NCBI GenBank assembly: GCA_016699535.1
Contig: CP064980.1
Location: forward strand, 3,914,001 to 3,978,000
DNA from: Myxococcales bacterium
GTDB lineage: Bacteria > Myxococcota_A > Polyangia > Polyangiales > GCA-016699535
Direction: 5' to 3'
Length of the DNA stretch: 64,000 bases
Shown here piece by piece: positions 53,928 through 62,826 of this stretch. The position numbers were made by a program, and so were the translations under genes. Below the pieces are notes generated by a model. That model did no database searches. It was not told where the DNA came from and worked only from the letters and a program-made list of their open reading frames with translations. The first letter of the stretch is position 1. Each line of letters opens with the position of its first letter.

Positions 53928-56195
53928 GTGAAACACGACCGGACGAAGATACTTGAGGCTGCTCAGAAACACGCATCGAAAGGCTTTTACGATAAAGCTA
54001 TCGCCGAGTACCAGAAGATTATCGCGTCCGATCCACGGGATATCCGTACCCTTCTGCGCGTCGGTGATTTGCATTCCCGCAAAGGCGATCTCAGTGAGGC
54101 GAGCAACGTCTATAGCCGCGTAGCTGAACAATACGCCAGGCAAGGTTTTTTTCTAAAAGCCATTGCCGTGTACAAACAAATTCTCAAGCTTGATCCGTCT
54201 CGCATTGATATTGCGATGCGCTTGGCAGAAACCTACAAGCAACTTGCACTCGTCAGCGATGCCTTGAGTACTTACGAGCACATTGCGGCTTTGCACTTTG
54301 AGCGTACTGAATACAGTCAAGGGCTTTCCGCCCTGGCAATGATGGTTGATTTAGATCCAACCAATGTCCCCGTTCGTATCAAGTATGCTGAGGCTCTGTC
54401 TCAACACGGGAGCACTATGGCTGCAGCAGAGCAGTTCGAAGCCGGAGCTCAACTACTCAAGGAACAGAACCGAACAGACGACTACATTAAAGTATGTGAA
54501 CGTTTACTATACCATCGCAGCGACGATACTGCTTTAGCTAAAGAAATAGCAGCCCTATACCTCAAACGGAAAAACCCGAAACTCGCACTGACCAAACTTC
54601 AAATTTGCTTCAGTAAAGAACCGCATAATATCGCGGTGCTCGAGCTGTTAGCCGATGCCTTCCAACAACTGCAACAGATTCCCAAGGCAATTTCTGTATA
54701 CAAAGAAATCGCACGTCTTGAAAAAGAAGCCAATCGTGCACGCGAACACGCTGCAGTATTAAAAAAGATACTCGAACTAAGCCCTAACGACGATGATGTA
54801 AGACAAGCGCTTGCAGCCTATGCGCCAGGAACACTTTCGGGTGCTCCCGTTCCGAGCATTGAGCCTCCGGTCACGGAAGCTGAGCTTGTTGAAGTCGAGG
54901 ATGTAGAACTTATCGACGATAACGAATTGCAGCCTATATCGGATGCTCCGTCGTCGAGTCTTCCTCCTGAAGTTGCACGCGAGGCAAAAATTGCTAGGTT
55001 ACTTACAGAGTGTAAAGTCTATGAAAGTTATGGCTTGCAAAAGGAAGTCACCAAACAACTGACAAAAATACTCACCATCGCCCCAGAGCACATTGAAACG
55101 CGAGAAAAACTAAAAGACATCTACTTAGCGAGCGGAAAAAACAACGAAGCCAAAGAACAACTTTTGGCTTTGGCGACTCTTTATGGAAGCTCACAACCTG
55201 CCAAAGCGCGCGAGTACCACGAACATGCAAGAACGCTCGGCTCGAGCGCTCAACTTCAACCAACGTTTCCGGATTCGGACGAAGGCACAGGCCGCACCCA
55301 ACAAGAAGTTGTGCGCGAGCACACAGCTCAAGTCATCAAAGCAGCAAGCGCCGCAAAATCTCCAGCAGCTCCTGCCGCAAAAGTTCCGCAACCACCAGTT
55401 GGAACACTAAGACCGATGTCACCTCAAGAATTTGAAGCTATTCCGGTGCGCAATCTTGCTCCAAATCCAAAGCCAGTCGCACCAGAAAACGCGAGTCTAC
55501 GCGTCGAACAAGCCTTGGATGAAGCCGAGTTTTTCTTGGTTCAGGGTCTACTCAGCGAAACAAAACAAGCGCTCAATGAGATACTAACGGTACACCCTGG
55601 ACATCCTTTGGTGCTTTCCAAACTCCGAGAAGTGGATAGCTTACTTAGTGAAAGCCGTGACGAACCTATTATCACTATTGACGATACCGATCAGAGTTTC
55701 TTGTTGGCTGAGAAACTCGCAGAGGAAATCAGTCAAGAAGATCTTGATGAGGGTGGCGATGTCCTTGATGTTGAAAACGTCTTCAGGCAATTCAAGCAAG
55801 GGGTCAAAGCACAGCTGAACGATGAAGATACTGAAACCCATTTTGATTTAGGCATCGCTTATAAAGAAATGGGCCTCCTTGATGATGCTATCGAAGAATT
55901 CCGCGTCTGTCTGAACAGTCCACAGCGTGAATGCAATGCCTCAACCATGATTGGTATTTGTTTCAAAGAAAAAGGGCAACTCACAGAGGCCATAAAGAAC
56001 TTTAAACGCGGACTGCATGCTGAAAACAAAACGAAAGAAGAAGAGCTCGGCTTATATTATGAACTAGGCCTCGCCTATGAAACACTGGGAGATTTAAGCG
56101 AAGCTGCTTATTTCTTCCAAGAAGTGGTTAAGCGCGACAAAACTCACCGAGACGCTGAGAAAAAAGCCCAAGCACTCTCGCAGGCCGCTAAATAG
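53928..56195 (+). CDS. Large tetratricopeptide-repeat protein
   Basis: A 755-aa cytoplasmic protein with many TPR units. The start TKILEAAQKHASKGFYDKAI and the first TPRs (FLKAIAVYKQILKLDP, LSTYEHIAALHFERTEYSQG) run to about residue 290, and an acidic linker (VELIDDNELQPI type) leads to more TPRs at 350-420 and 510-750 (HFDLGIAYKEMGLLDDAIEE, LGLAYETLGDLSEAAYFFQE). This architecture is common in myxobacterial motility and polarity proteins, but no specific partner is visible. Start: GTG 53928, the first GTG/ATG in frame; the frame is open further upstream without a good start. Confidence 0.88.
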   Translation: MKHDRTKILEAAQKHASKGFYDKAIAEYQKIIASDPRDIRTLLRVGDLHSRKGDLSEASNVYSRVAEQYARQGFFLKAIAVYKQILKLDPSRIDIAMRLAETYKQLALVSDALSTYEHIAALHFERTEYSQGLSALAMMVDLDPTNVPVRIKYAEALSQHGSTMAAAEQFEAGAQLLKEQNRTDDYIKVCERLLYHRSDDTALAKEIAALYLKRKNPKLALTKLQICFSKEPHNIAVLELLADAFQQLQQIPKAISVYKEIARLEKEANRAREHAAVLKKILELSPNDDDVRQALAAYAPGTLSGAPVPSIEPPVTEAELVEVEDVELIDDNELQPISDAPSSSLPPEVAREAKIARLLTECKVYESYGLQKEVTKQLTKILTIAPEHIETREKLKDIYLASGKNNEAKEQLLALATLYGSSQPAKAREYHEHARTLGSSAQLQPTFPDSDEGTGRTQQEVVREHTAQVIKAASAAKSPAAPAAKVPQPPVGTLRPMSPQEFEAIPVRNLAPNPKPVAPENASLRVEQALDEAEFFLVQGLLSETKQALNEILTVHPGHPLVLSKLREVDSLLSESRDEPIITIDDTDQSFLLAEKLAEEISQEDLDEGGDVLDVENVFRQFKQGVKAQLNDEDTETHFDLGIAYKEMGLLDDAIEEFRVCLNSPQRECNASTMIGICFKEKGQLTEAIKNFKRGLHAENKTKEEELGLYYELGLAYETLGDLSEAAYFFQEVVKRDKTHRDAEKKAQALSQAAK

Positions 56196-56364
56196 TCATA
56201 AGGCATACGGAAAATAGCCTTATTAGTGCTCGACGCTTACGCAGGGAGAAGACTAAAAACCTGCGTTAGGAATAAGGAACCGCAAATCTCACTTGTTTTA
56301 GGCCTTTTTGCTGCGTTCGGCCTTCTTGAATGACCCAAGTGGGTTTCCTGCATCGGTGTGCCTT

Positions 56365-56395
56365 GCAAAAAAAACAAAATCCTGCGTTATATTCG
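56365..56395 (+). promoter_or_regulatory. Predicted tRNA-Gly promoter
   Basis: TTGCAA (56365-56370) and TATATT (56390-56395) with a 19-bp spacer (18 bp if TTATAT is used), about 40 nt before the tRNA. The spacing is slightly long, so the call is tentative. Confidence 0.4.
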
Positions 56396-56434
56396 CATTT
56401 CCTTATCCCTAACTCAGGTTTAAAAGACACAAGT

Positions 56435-56506
56435 GCGGGCATAACTCAGTGGTAGAGTGGCAGCTTCCCAAGCTGCAGGTCGTCGGTTCGAATCCGATTG
56501 CCCGCT
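56435..56506 (+). tRNA. tRNA-Gly(CCC)
   Basis: A 72-nt tRNA: acceptor GCGGGCA/TGCCCGC, D-arm with TAACTCAGTGGTAGAGTGG, anticodon stem GCAGC/GCTGC closing TTCCCAA so the anticodon is CCC, and T-arm CGTCGGTTCGAATCCGATTG. No CCA is encoded. A terminator follows at once. Confidence 0.95.
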
Positions 56507-56512
56507 CAAAAT

Positions 56513-56546
56513 AAAAAACCACCCCAAACTAACGGGGTGGTTTTTT
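56513..56546. terminator. Bidirectional rho-independent terminator
   Basis: AAAAAACCACCCC, 8-nt loop, GGGGTGGTTTTTT, between the rightward tRNA-Gly and the leftward ahcY. It can end both transcripts. Confidence 0.9.
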
Positions 56547-56565
56547 ATTTCAGTCCACTAATCGT

Positions 56566-57885
56566 TTAGTAACGATAGTGCTCAGGCTTGAAGGGGCCTT
56601 CGACTGGAATACCAAGATACTCAGCCTGCTTTGCGCTAAGCTTGGTAAGTTTCGCACCAATCTTTCCTAGATGAAGTTCAGCTACTTTTTCATCAAGGTA
56701 CTTAGGCAATACATAGACTTTACCTTTTTCATAGTTCTTTGGCTCGGTGAACAATGCAATCTGCGCCAATACCTGGTTGGTAAAGGAATTGGACATCACA
56801 AAACTTGGATGACCTGTTGCACAACCCAAGTTCACCAAACGACCGCGTGCTAGCACCGTGATGCGTTTTCCATCAGGGAAGATGAAGTGATCGACTTGTG
56901 GTTTGATGTTTTCTTCTTTGATTTCTGGATTGTTTTCAAGCCAGCTGATTTGGATCTCCGAGTCAAAATGACCGATGTTGCAAACGATGGCTTCGTTTTT
57001 CATCTGCTTGAGATGCTCCGAAGTAATGACATCGCAGCAACCGGTGGCGGTCACGAAAATATCGCCTTTGGCAGCGGCCTCGTCCATGGTCATCACATCG
57101 TAACCTTCCATAGCCGCTTGAAGCGCACAGATGGGGTCGATCTCGGTCACTACAACACGCGCACCAAAACCGCGCATGGCTTGGGCACAGCCCTTGCCAA
57201 CGTCACCATAACCGGCGACCACCGCGACCTTGCCCGCTAACATCACATCCGTAGCGCGCTTGATGCCGTCCACCAAGGACTCACGACATCCATAAAGGTT
57301 GTCGAACTTGGATTTGGTCACCGAATCGTTAACATTGATAGCCGCTGTCTTGAGCGTACCCTTTTTGGCCATTTCATAGAGACGATGCACGCCCGTCGTT
57401 GTCTCTTCCGAGAGACCACGGATCGCATCACTGCCCTCAAACAAATGTGCATGGTTGTCATGGACAATTTTAGTCAGATCGCCGCCATCATCGAGAATAA
57501 GGTTTGCTCCCTTATTGTCTTTGAAAGCCTTGAGCTGCTGCTCGATGCACCACTCGTATTCTTCCTCGGTCTCACCTTTCCAAGCAAAGACGGGCACACC
57601 TGTTTTGGCAATGGCAGCTGCTGCATGATCTTGGGTTGAATAGATGTTGCAGCTTGTCCAGGTCACTTCTGCCCCTAGCTCGGTAAGGGTTTCAATTAGA
57701 ACGGCGGTCTGCACGGTCATATGCAAACAACCTGCAATACGTGCGCCTTTTAGCGGCTTTTTGCTTCCGTACTCTTTGCGCAGCGCCATCAAACCAGGCA
57801 TTTCGGTCTCTGCAATCGCAATTTCTTTGCGACCCCAGTCTGCTAGTGAAATATCCGCTACTTTATAATTCTGCTTTTCTGTCAT
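56566..57885 (-). CDS. ahcY: Adenosylhomocysteinase (S-adenosyl-L-homocysteine hydrolase)
   Basis: Converts S-adenosylhomocysteine to homocysteine and adenosine in the methionine cycle. The 439-aa protein starts with VADISLADWGRKEIAIAE, carries the NAD-binding VAGYGDVGKGCAQAMRG, the CLHMTVQTAVLIETL and SCNIYSTQDHAAAAI substrate segments, and ends in the family's conserved PFKPEHYRY. The GGAGAAAG box lies before the ATG. It lies 48 bases after the ArsR-methyltransferase gene, in the same direction. Confidence 0.97.
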   Translation of the reverse strand: MTEKQNYKVADISLADWGRKEIAIAETEMPGLMALRKEYGSKKPLKGARIAGCLHMTVQTAVLIETLTELGAEVTWTSCNIYSTQDHAAAAIAKTGVPVFAWKGETEEEYEWCIEQQLKAFKDNKGANLILDDGGDLTKIVHDNHAHLFEGSDAIRGLSEETTTGVHRLYEMAKKGTLKTAAINVNDSVTKSKFDNLYGCRESLVDGIKRATDVMLAGKVAVVAGYGDVGKGCAQAMRGFGARVVVTEIDPICALQAAMEGYDVMTMDEAAAKGDIFVTATGCCDVITSEHLKQMKNEAIVCNIGHFDSEIQISWLENNPEIKEENIKPQVDHFIFPDGKRITVLARGRLVNLGCATGHPSFVMSNSFTNQVLAQIALFTEPKNYEKGKVYVLPKYLDEKVAELHLGKIGAKLTKLSAKQAEYLGIPVEGPFKPEHYRY

Positions 57886-57933
57886 GCTTTCTTTCTCCCG
57901 ATCCTAGAGTCACGTCGGCCATATGCCGCGTTT

Positions 57934-58926
57934 TCATTCAATTTTTTCTTTCGCCTCAGCGTGAAGCACTTGCCAGCCAAGTTTCGCGTCTCGGCCCTTA
58001 CCACAAAAGCGCTTCGGTATCGAACGGATCTCTACCTTGCTCAATCCAGCATCGAGCGCCCACTTCCTTAGATCCTCGGCCTTAAAGCCAAGCCACGTGT
58101 CCGCTTGCAACTCCCGCATTTGCTCGTCGTGGTGCTGCCGGTAGTCCACTATTATAAGGTGTCCCCCTGCTCGCAGAAGTTTGCCAAGCTCGCGCATGGC
58201 ATGGGCCGGGCGAGGCGCGTGATGCAACAATCGAGCAGCAATCACTAAATCAACACCCGAAAAATCAGGCAAAACACTTTTTAACTCTGTAATTTCATAC
58301 TCGCTGCGCAGTAGCTCCACATTGGTGTAGCCCCGAGTTTGCACGCGTGCTTCGGCAAATTTAAGCTGCTCAGCCGCCCGATCCAGGCCAATTACCCTAT
58401 TATAGAGCGGGGCCAGAGCATCGAGCACGGCGCCATCGCCCGTACCGACATCCAGGGCAGTTTCAATGCACGCAGCCATCACTGGTTTTAAAGCAAATAG
58501 GTATGCAGGAAGTTCGAGAGGAAGGTATTCAAACTGCGCGGAAGTCGCAGTGGCAGTAAAGTAGTGCTTTGTTTGCTGATCACGTTGCTTGAGTACTTCG
58601 GCAATCCGTTCAAGCAACCCTTCGTCTTTGGCCATGCGCATACCGTTCGCAGTCGCATCAGCTACCAGCGTATCAACATGATTGGTGGCCGAACTCTGAA
58701 CCCAAACGCGTGTGCCTTCCTTACGAACGGCCAGAAGGCCGGCCAAGCGAAGCGCGGAAACCTGTCGCGACACCTTGGGTTGAGCTGCACTTAATAGAAA
58801 GCCGAGTTCACCAATGGAAAGCTCTTCCTGCTCGGCGAGTGCCAGGATTTTCTGCCGCATGGGATCACTAAGCGAGCGGTACATACGGCAACGTTCCACC
58901 CCTGCTGAGGCCTCATTTGGCTCCAT
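57934..58926 (-). CDS. ArsR-family regulator fused to a SAM methyltransferase domain (SahR-like)
   Basis: A 330-aa fusion. The winged helix is at residues about 10-80 (MRQKILALAEQEELSIGELG, SAAQPKVSRQVSALRLAGLL), and the C-terminal class I methyltransferase-like domain has the SAM motif ETALDVGTGDGAVLDAL, VIGLDRAAEQLKFAE and LRAGGHLIIVDYR. ArsR-type proteins with this fusion are known as SAH- or SAM-sensing regulators of methionine-cycle genes; here ahcY is directly downstream, which supports that job. The metal-binding Cys pair of ArsR proper is not evident. Probable autoregulation through the palindrome at 58934-58957. Confidence 0.85.
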   Translation of the reverse strand: MEPNEASAGVERCRMYRSLSDPMRQKILALAEQEELSIGELGFLLSAAQPKVSRQVSALRLAGLLAVRKEGTRVWVQSSATNHVDTLVADATANGMRMAKDEGLLERIAEVLKQRDQQTKHYFTATATSAQFEYLPLELPAYLFALKPVMAACIETALDVGTGDGAVLDALAPLYNRVIGLDRAAEQLKFAEARVQTRGYTNVELLRSEYEITELKSVLPDFSGVDLVIAARLLHHAPRPAHAMRELGKLLRAGGHLIIVDYRQHHDEQMRELQADTWLGFKAEDLRKWALDAGLSKVEIRSIPKRFCGKGRDAKLGWQVLHAEAKEKIE

Positions 58927-58933
58927 TCTAATT

Positions 58934-58957
58934 ATATATGCTTATATTCACATATAT
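58934..58957 (-). promoter_or_regulatory. Candidate operator of the ArsR-methyltransferase regulator
   Basis: A perfect 7-bp inverted repeat ATATATG-N10-CATATAT placed 8 nt before the regulator's start codon. Its position in the promoter or leader region is consistent with autoregulation. No published motif was tested against it. Confidence 0.5.
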
Positions 58958-59006
58958 GCAATATTAATTTAGCTTTACATGAAATGGCATTAATTTCATA
59001 AAAAAT

Positions 59007-59051
59007 TGCCAAAACTGTCATTTAATTTATCAATTACTGCCAATTTTGGCA
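59007..59051. promoter_or_regulatory. Shared regulatory motif pair between regulator and transglycosylase genes
   Basis: GCCAAAACTGTC-N16-ACTGCCA (59008-59042) is identical, including spacing, to the sequence upstream of accD at 48264-48298. It overlaps TGCCAA-TT-TTGGCA (59038-59051), the same operator form as at 32237. The block lies 82-125 nt upstream of the ArsR-methyltransferase start and 108 nt or more before the transglycosylase. Confidence 0.55.
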
Positions 59052-59158
59052 ATCCGGGCTTTTTGTCTGGCTTTGTAAAAAATTCGGTTCGGGGGTGGCG
59101 AGTCAGGAAAATTCAGGTAGTACAACGCAGCACATCAGGTTGAACAGAAGCTCAGGGG

Positions 59159-59845
59159 TTGTCCCATGCAAAATATCTTAAAATTATTTCTATCGTTGTG
59201 ATTCTTAGTCTGGCTGCAAGTGTGAGCGCCGAGGAGCCATCACTCAATCTTCTCACCCGTGCGATTCAAAGCGCTGTCACTTTGAATCACAGCCAAACCA
59301 GCGCAAAGCCCATTTTTGTAAGGCACTGCCGTTCGGCACAAAAAGGCTGCGGCGCTCGGATGGAAGCTTTTGCTCAGTATTTCGTTGAAGCTGGCAAGCG
59401 TTTCGATCTAGACCCATGGCTTCTGGCAGCCATGGCTTTTAGAGAAAGCGGTCTTGATCCCTTTGCCAAAGGGTCGGTTGGCGAGCGTGGCTTGCTTCAA
59501 ATGCATCCACAAAGCCCATGGGGCCGCCGTATTCGCTTTGTTAAAGACGAGCGTTATCGAAAAATCTGCAAAAAACAAGCTGGAGCCTGTCAGCGAGAGC
59601 TCGTCCAGCGTGCCGCTGATCTGCTGTCGCGCTCCGTTCGCTTCTGCGATGGCGATCTTAACGCCGCTCTGGGCTCATACAACACCGGTCGTTGCGGCGG
59701 AAATCCAGACTATGCGCGTCGCGTGATTGATCAACGGGACCAATTGCGCAAGAGCGTTGGGCTGCCAGCTACCAAGCCAAAACGAAGTGCTTTTTTGCCT
59801 ATGCAGGCTTCACGCATGCAGAAAAACTCGGCCTCAACGAACTAG
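59159..59845 (+). CDS. Secreted lytic transglycosylase (SLT domain)
   Basis: A 228-aa exported protein. A signal sequence (VVILSLAASVSA) is followed by an SLT/lysozyme-like domain: DPWLLAAMAFRESGLDPFAKG contains the catalytic Glu, and GERGLLQMHPQS and ALGSYNTGRCGG are the family's other motifs. It cleaves peptidoglycan glycan strands. The start is uncertain: TTG 59159 gives the leader in frame, while the nearby ATG 59166 is in another frame that soon stops, so a further one-base error is possible. Confidence 0.82.
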   Translation: MSHAKYLKIISIVVILSLAASVSAEEPSLNLLTRAIQSAVTLNHSQTSAKPIFVRHCRSAQKGCGARMEAFAQYFVEAGKRFDLDPWLLAAMAFRESGLDPFAKGSVGERGLLQMHPQSPWGRRIRFVKDERYRKICKKQAGACQRELVQRAADLLSRSVRFCDGDLNAALGSYNTGRCGGNPDYARRVIDQRDQLRKSVGLPATKPKRSAFLPMQASRMQKNSASTN

Positions 59846-60171
59846 TATTCGTTGCTGGGCATGGGCTCATCGGGTTTTTCCGTGCACTTGAAGACGGAAT
59901 AACGGTAGCTTCAGGGAGCGAAACGCTCCTTTGCTTGCTATCCGTTGAGGGCCACTGCCACCGCCTAGCTGGCGATCTTCAACCTTATTTTAATGAAAAA
60001 AATTTCATACTAAATAACATAATAATTACAACACAATAACCGCGCTTTTGTTTGATTTCACCAACGCATTGCTAAAAAACCAGGTAATTTTACTCGCCAA
60101 ATCCATTAGAACGTGCTTATACTCCGGCCAATCACTGTGATTGTCTAAGTACTTCCCCTCGGAGGTTGGTA
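59846..60171. other. Intergenic region, no gene seen
   Basis: This 326-base gap contains a small hairpin GGAGCG-AAA-CGCTCC (59915-59929) followed by TTTGCTT, possibly the transglycosylase transcript end. The AT-rich remainder holds a TATACT box at 60118-60123 without a good -35, perhaps the promoter of the small lipoprotein. Confidence 0.45.
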
Positions 60172-60351
60172 ATGATTCGTAAATTGTTTGTTCTTTCTTT
60201 ATTAGTATGTGCTCTTGGCTGGGTTAGTGCGTGTGATGATGACACCACTTCCACAGATGCGAGTGTCGATGTCGCCACGGATACCACAACGGATTCCACT
60301 GTTGGCGATGGCAACGTCACTGGCGACAGCGACGTAGGTGACGCTAACTAA
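60172..60351 (+). CDS. Small lipoprotein with acidic Thr/Asp/Ser-rich tail
   Basis: A 59-aa protein. MIRKLFVLSLLVCALGWVSAC is a lipoprotein leader (lipobox VSAC). The remaining 40 residues are DDDTTSTDASVDVATDTTTD-type low-complexity acid sequence without Lys, Arg or aromatic residues, which could be a surface-exposed tail or ion-binding region. GGAGG lies 7 nt before ATG 60172. A strong terminator follows. Confidence 0.75.
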   Translation: MIRKLFVLSLLVCALGWVSACDDDTTSTDASVDVATDTTTDSTVGDGNVTGDSDVGDAN

Positions 60352-60382
60352 GTCACCTTGTTGTAGGATTTATGCCTAGACT

Positions 60383-60421
60383 CAGCCCCGAGTAGACTAT
60401 CTGCTCGGGGCTGTTGTTTTT
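60383..60421 (+). terminator. Rho-independent terminator
   Basis: CAGCCCCGAG, 11-nt loop, CTCGGGGCTG, then TTGTTTTT. It separates the small lipoprotein from argS. Confidence 0.92.
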
Positions 60422-60438
60422 AAAAGCGAGAATACACC

Positions 60439-62156
60439 GTGCGGATTGAAAAGCTTCTAAGTGAGAAACTCTCGGAAATATTCAGCATCAACTTCAATGT
60501 TGATGCTGATGCCCTTATTCGACCCGCCACCGATACCCGCTTTGGGGATTATCAGGCCAACGGCCTTTTGCCGTTGGCTAAGCGGCTAGGAAAAACAGCC
60601 CGTGAACTCGCCCCTTCGGTCCTCGATCCAATTTGCGATCTGCAGATGGTGGCCGAAGCCACCGTCGCGGGACCCGGCTTTATCAACCTTCGTCTCGATG
60701 CAGACTGGCTAGCAAAAGAACTTTTGGGCACACAGGCGGATCCTGAAATAGGTATTAGTAAGACGCAAAACCCCGAGCACATTGTTGTTGATTTTTCCGG
60801 TCCTAACGTTGCAAAACAAATGCATGTTGGACACCTACGTTCAACGATCCTTGGTGCAGCCATCATTCGCTTGCTTCGTTGCGTAGGCCACGAGGTTCTC
60901 GGTGACAATCACCTCGGCGACTGGGGAACACAGTTTGGGCTACTCATTGCTGGGCTGCGAGAGTTTAGAGACGACGAAGATCTGAACGATTTAAATATTG
61001 AAGAACTGGAAGCGCTCTACAAGCAGGCCAATGACCGAGGCAAAAACGATACCGAGTTTGCCGCACAAGCACGTGCCGAGCTGGCTAAGCTCCAAGCTGG
61101 AGACAGCGAGAATCTAAAGATATGGCAACGTTTTGTTGAGATTACACGCACTGAACTCGATCGTATCTACGATCGTTTAGGCGTGAGCTTCGATTTGTGG
61201 CTGGGGAAAGCACCTACCATACTATGCTTGCTGGGCTGGTCGATGACCTGATTGACAAAGGCATCGCAAGTGAAGATCAAAACGCGATTTGTGTCTTTTT
61301 TGAAGACAATCCAAAGCTCAAAAAGCTGGGTACGCCGATGATTGTACGTAAGAGCGATGGCGCTTTTTTGTATGCGACCACGGATATTGCGACCGTTGTT
61401 CACCGATACAAACACTACAACACCACCAAAGCAATCTACGTCGTCGATAAACGGCAGATTCTGCACTTTACGCAGATAGCATACATCACAGCCAAACTCG
61501 GTATACCCGTTGAACTTCAGGTTATGGATTTTGGGGCCGTCCTCGGACAGGATGGTCGACCTCTGAAAACGCGAGAAGGAACCGTCGTAACGCTTGCTTC
61601 CCTTCTTGATGAGGCAGAGCTGCGCGCCGAGCAACGCATCCGTGAAGAGGGCCTCGACGTTAGCGCCGAAGCCATTGAGACCGTCAAGCGAGCGGTTGGA
61701 ATCGGGGCCGTTAAATACGCGGACCTTCACCAAAACAGGCAAAGCGATTACCAGTTTGACTGGGACAAAATGATCTCCTTTAAAGGAAATTCCGGTCCCT
61801 ACTTACAATACGCATACGCGCGTATTCGATCGATATTTAGGAAAGGCGACATCGATTTCAAGAGTTTTGAATCACAAACACTCACTCTAAGTGATGAATC
61901 TGAAATTAATTTGGCAAAGCAGTTGCTGCGTTTTGATGAGTGCATTCATCAAGCCACCGAAAATCGTCTTCCTCATATCCTCTGCGACCATCTGTATGCT
62001 CTCGCTAGACTCTTTAGCCATTTCTACCAGCACTGTCCTGTTCTCAAAGCAGACGAGCAGACACGACAGAGTCGACTATTGCTTGCAAAGCTATGCGCTT
62101 CGCAATTGGAAAAAGGTTTGGCAATATTGGGCATCGACGTCATCGAACGCATGTAG
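60439..62156 (+). CDS. argS: Arginyl-tRNA synthetase (frameshifted)
   Basis: Charges tRNA-Arg with arginine. The first part covers the N-terminal Add-1 domain and the class I HIGH motif in KQMHVGHLRSTILGA. The frame breaks at about 61206 (LWLGKAPTI instead of the expected sequence). Adding one G to the G4 run at 61203-61206 joins LWLGESTYHTMLAGLVDDL to the second half, which has VMDFGAVLGQDGRPLKTREG in the KMSKS-like position and the C-terminal DALR anticodon-binding domain. Reconstructed length is 572 aa, normal for ArgS. GTG start 60439 just after the terminator. Because the gene is essential, the break is probably a sequencing error. Confidence 0.92.
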
Positions 62157-62210
62157 AAAACAAGGCGCTATTTCCCTGCACCTCCCCAAAAATGATGCTA
62201 AACTGCTCGT

Positions 62211-62819
62211 ATGGAGCAAAAAGATGGCTCATGTGAGGCGATAGCGGAGCAGATTGTAGAAAGCGGCGACAAAGTAGCGATGAAGAGTCTGGCAGACGAC
62301 CTTATCGTCTCATCGACTGCAAAAATAAATCATGCCGCTGAAATACTAGATCTCGTGCTTGCTAAGAAGATTGAACTCGGTGCATCCATCGCAGATGCTC
62401 TTGTAAAAGCTCTACTAGGCAAAAACCGTAAAGCCTCCAGCATGGCTCTCGTTAGGCTTCCAGAACTGGCCCGAAGTGCACCAGCCAAGGTCGCCAAACA
62501 TTTAGCTCTATTGCAGAGCGCTTTTGAAACATCTCCATCGACGGTTCAAGAAGGTATTGTGCAGATATACATTACGCTGTGCACCGCATCGATAACGTAC
62601 CAGCGCAAACTTGAAAAGACCTTCCATAAGCTTATGGAAAACGCGAATGATAAACAATTACTGTGCTGGGCTGAGTCCTTGCTTCCGGCTCTCAAAGGAG
62701 AGCCTCACGCCAGCACCCGAAGCATCGTCGAGGCACGTATTCCAGAGTTAAGTAAAAGCAACGCAAAAAAACTGGCAGATATTCTTGGCATCAAGCTTCG
62801 CCCTTCTCTATTTGTCTAG
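62211..62819 (+). CDS. Helical-repeat protein of unknown function
   Basis: A 202-aa, Ala/Leu-rich, all-helical protein without signal peptide. The pattern of paired amphipathic helices (KINHAAEILDLVLAKK, ALVRLPELARSAPAKVAKHL, LLCWAESLLPAL) suggests HEAT/ARM-type repeats. No motif of known function was seen. It lies between argS (54-base gap) and the TauE-like gene (7-base gap) in one direction. Confidence 0.6.
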   Translation: MEQKDGSCEAIAEQIVESGDKVAMKSLADDLIVSSTAKINHAAEILDLVLAKKIELGASIADALVKALLGKNRKASSMALVRLPELARSAPAKVAKHLALLQSAFETSPSTVQEGIVQIYITLCTASITYQRKLEKTFHKLMENANDKQLLCWAESLLPALKGEPHASTRSIVEARIPELSKSNAKKLADILGIKLRPSLFV

Positions 62820-62826
62820 CTAAACC

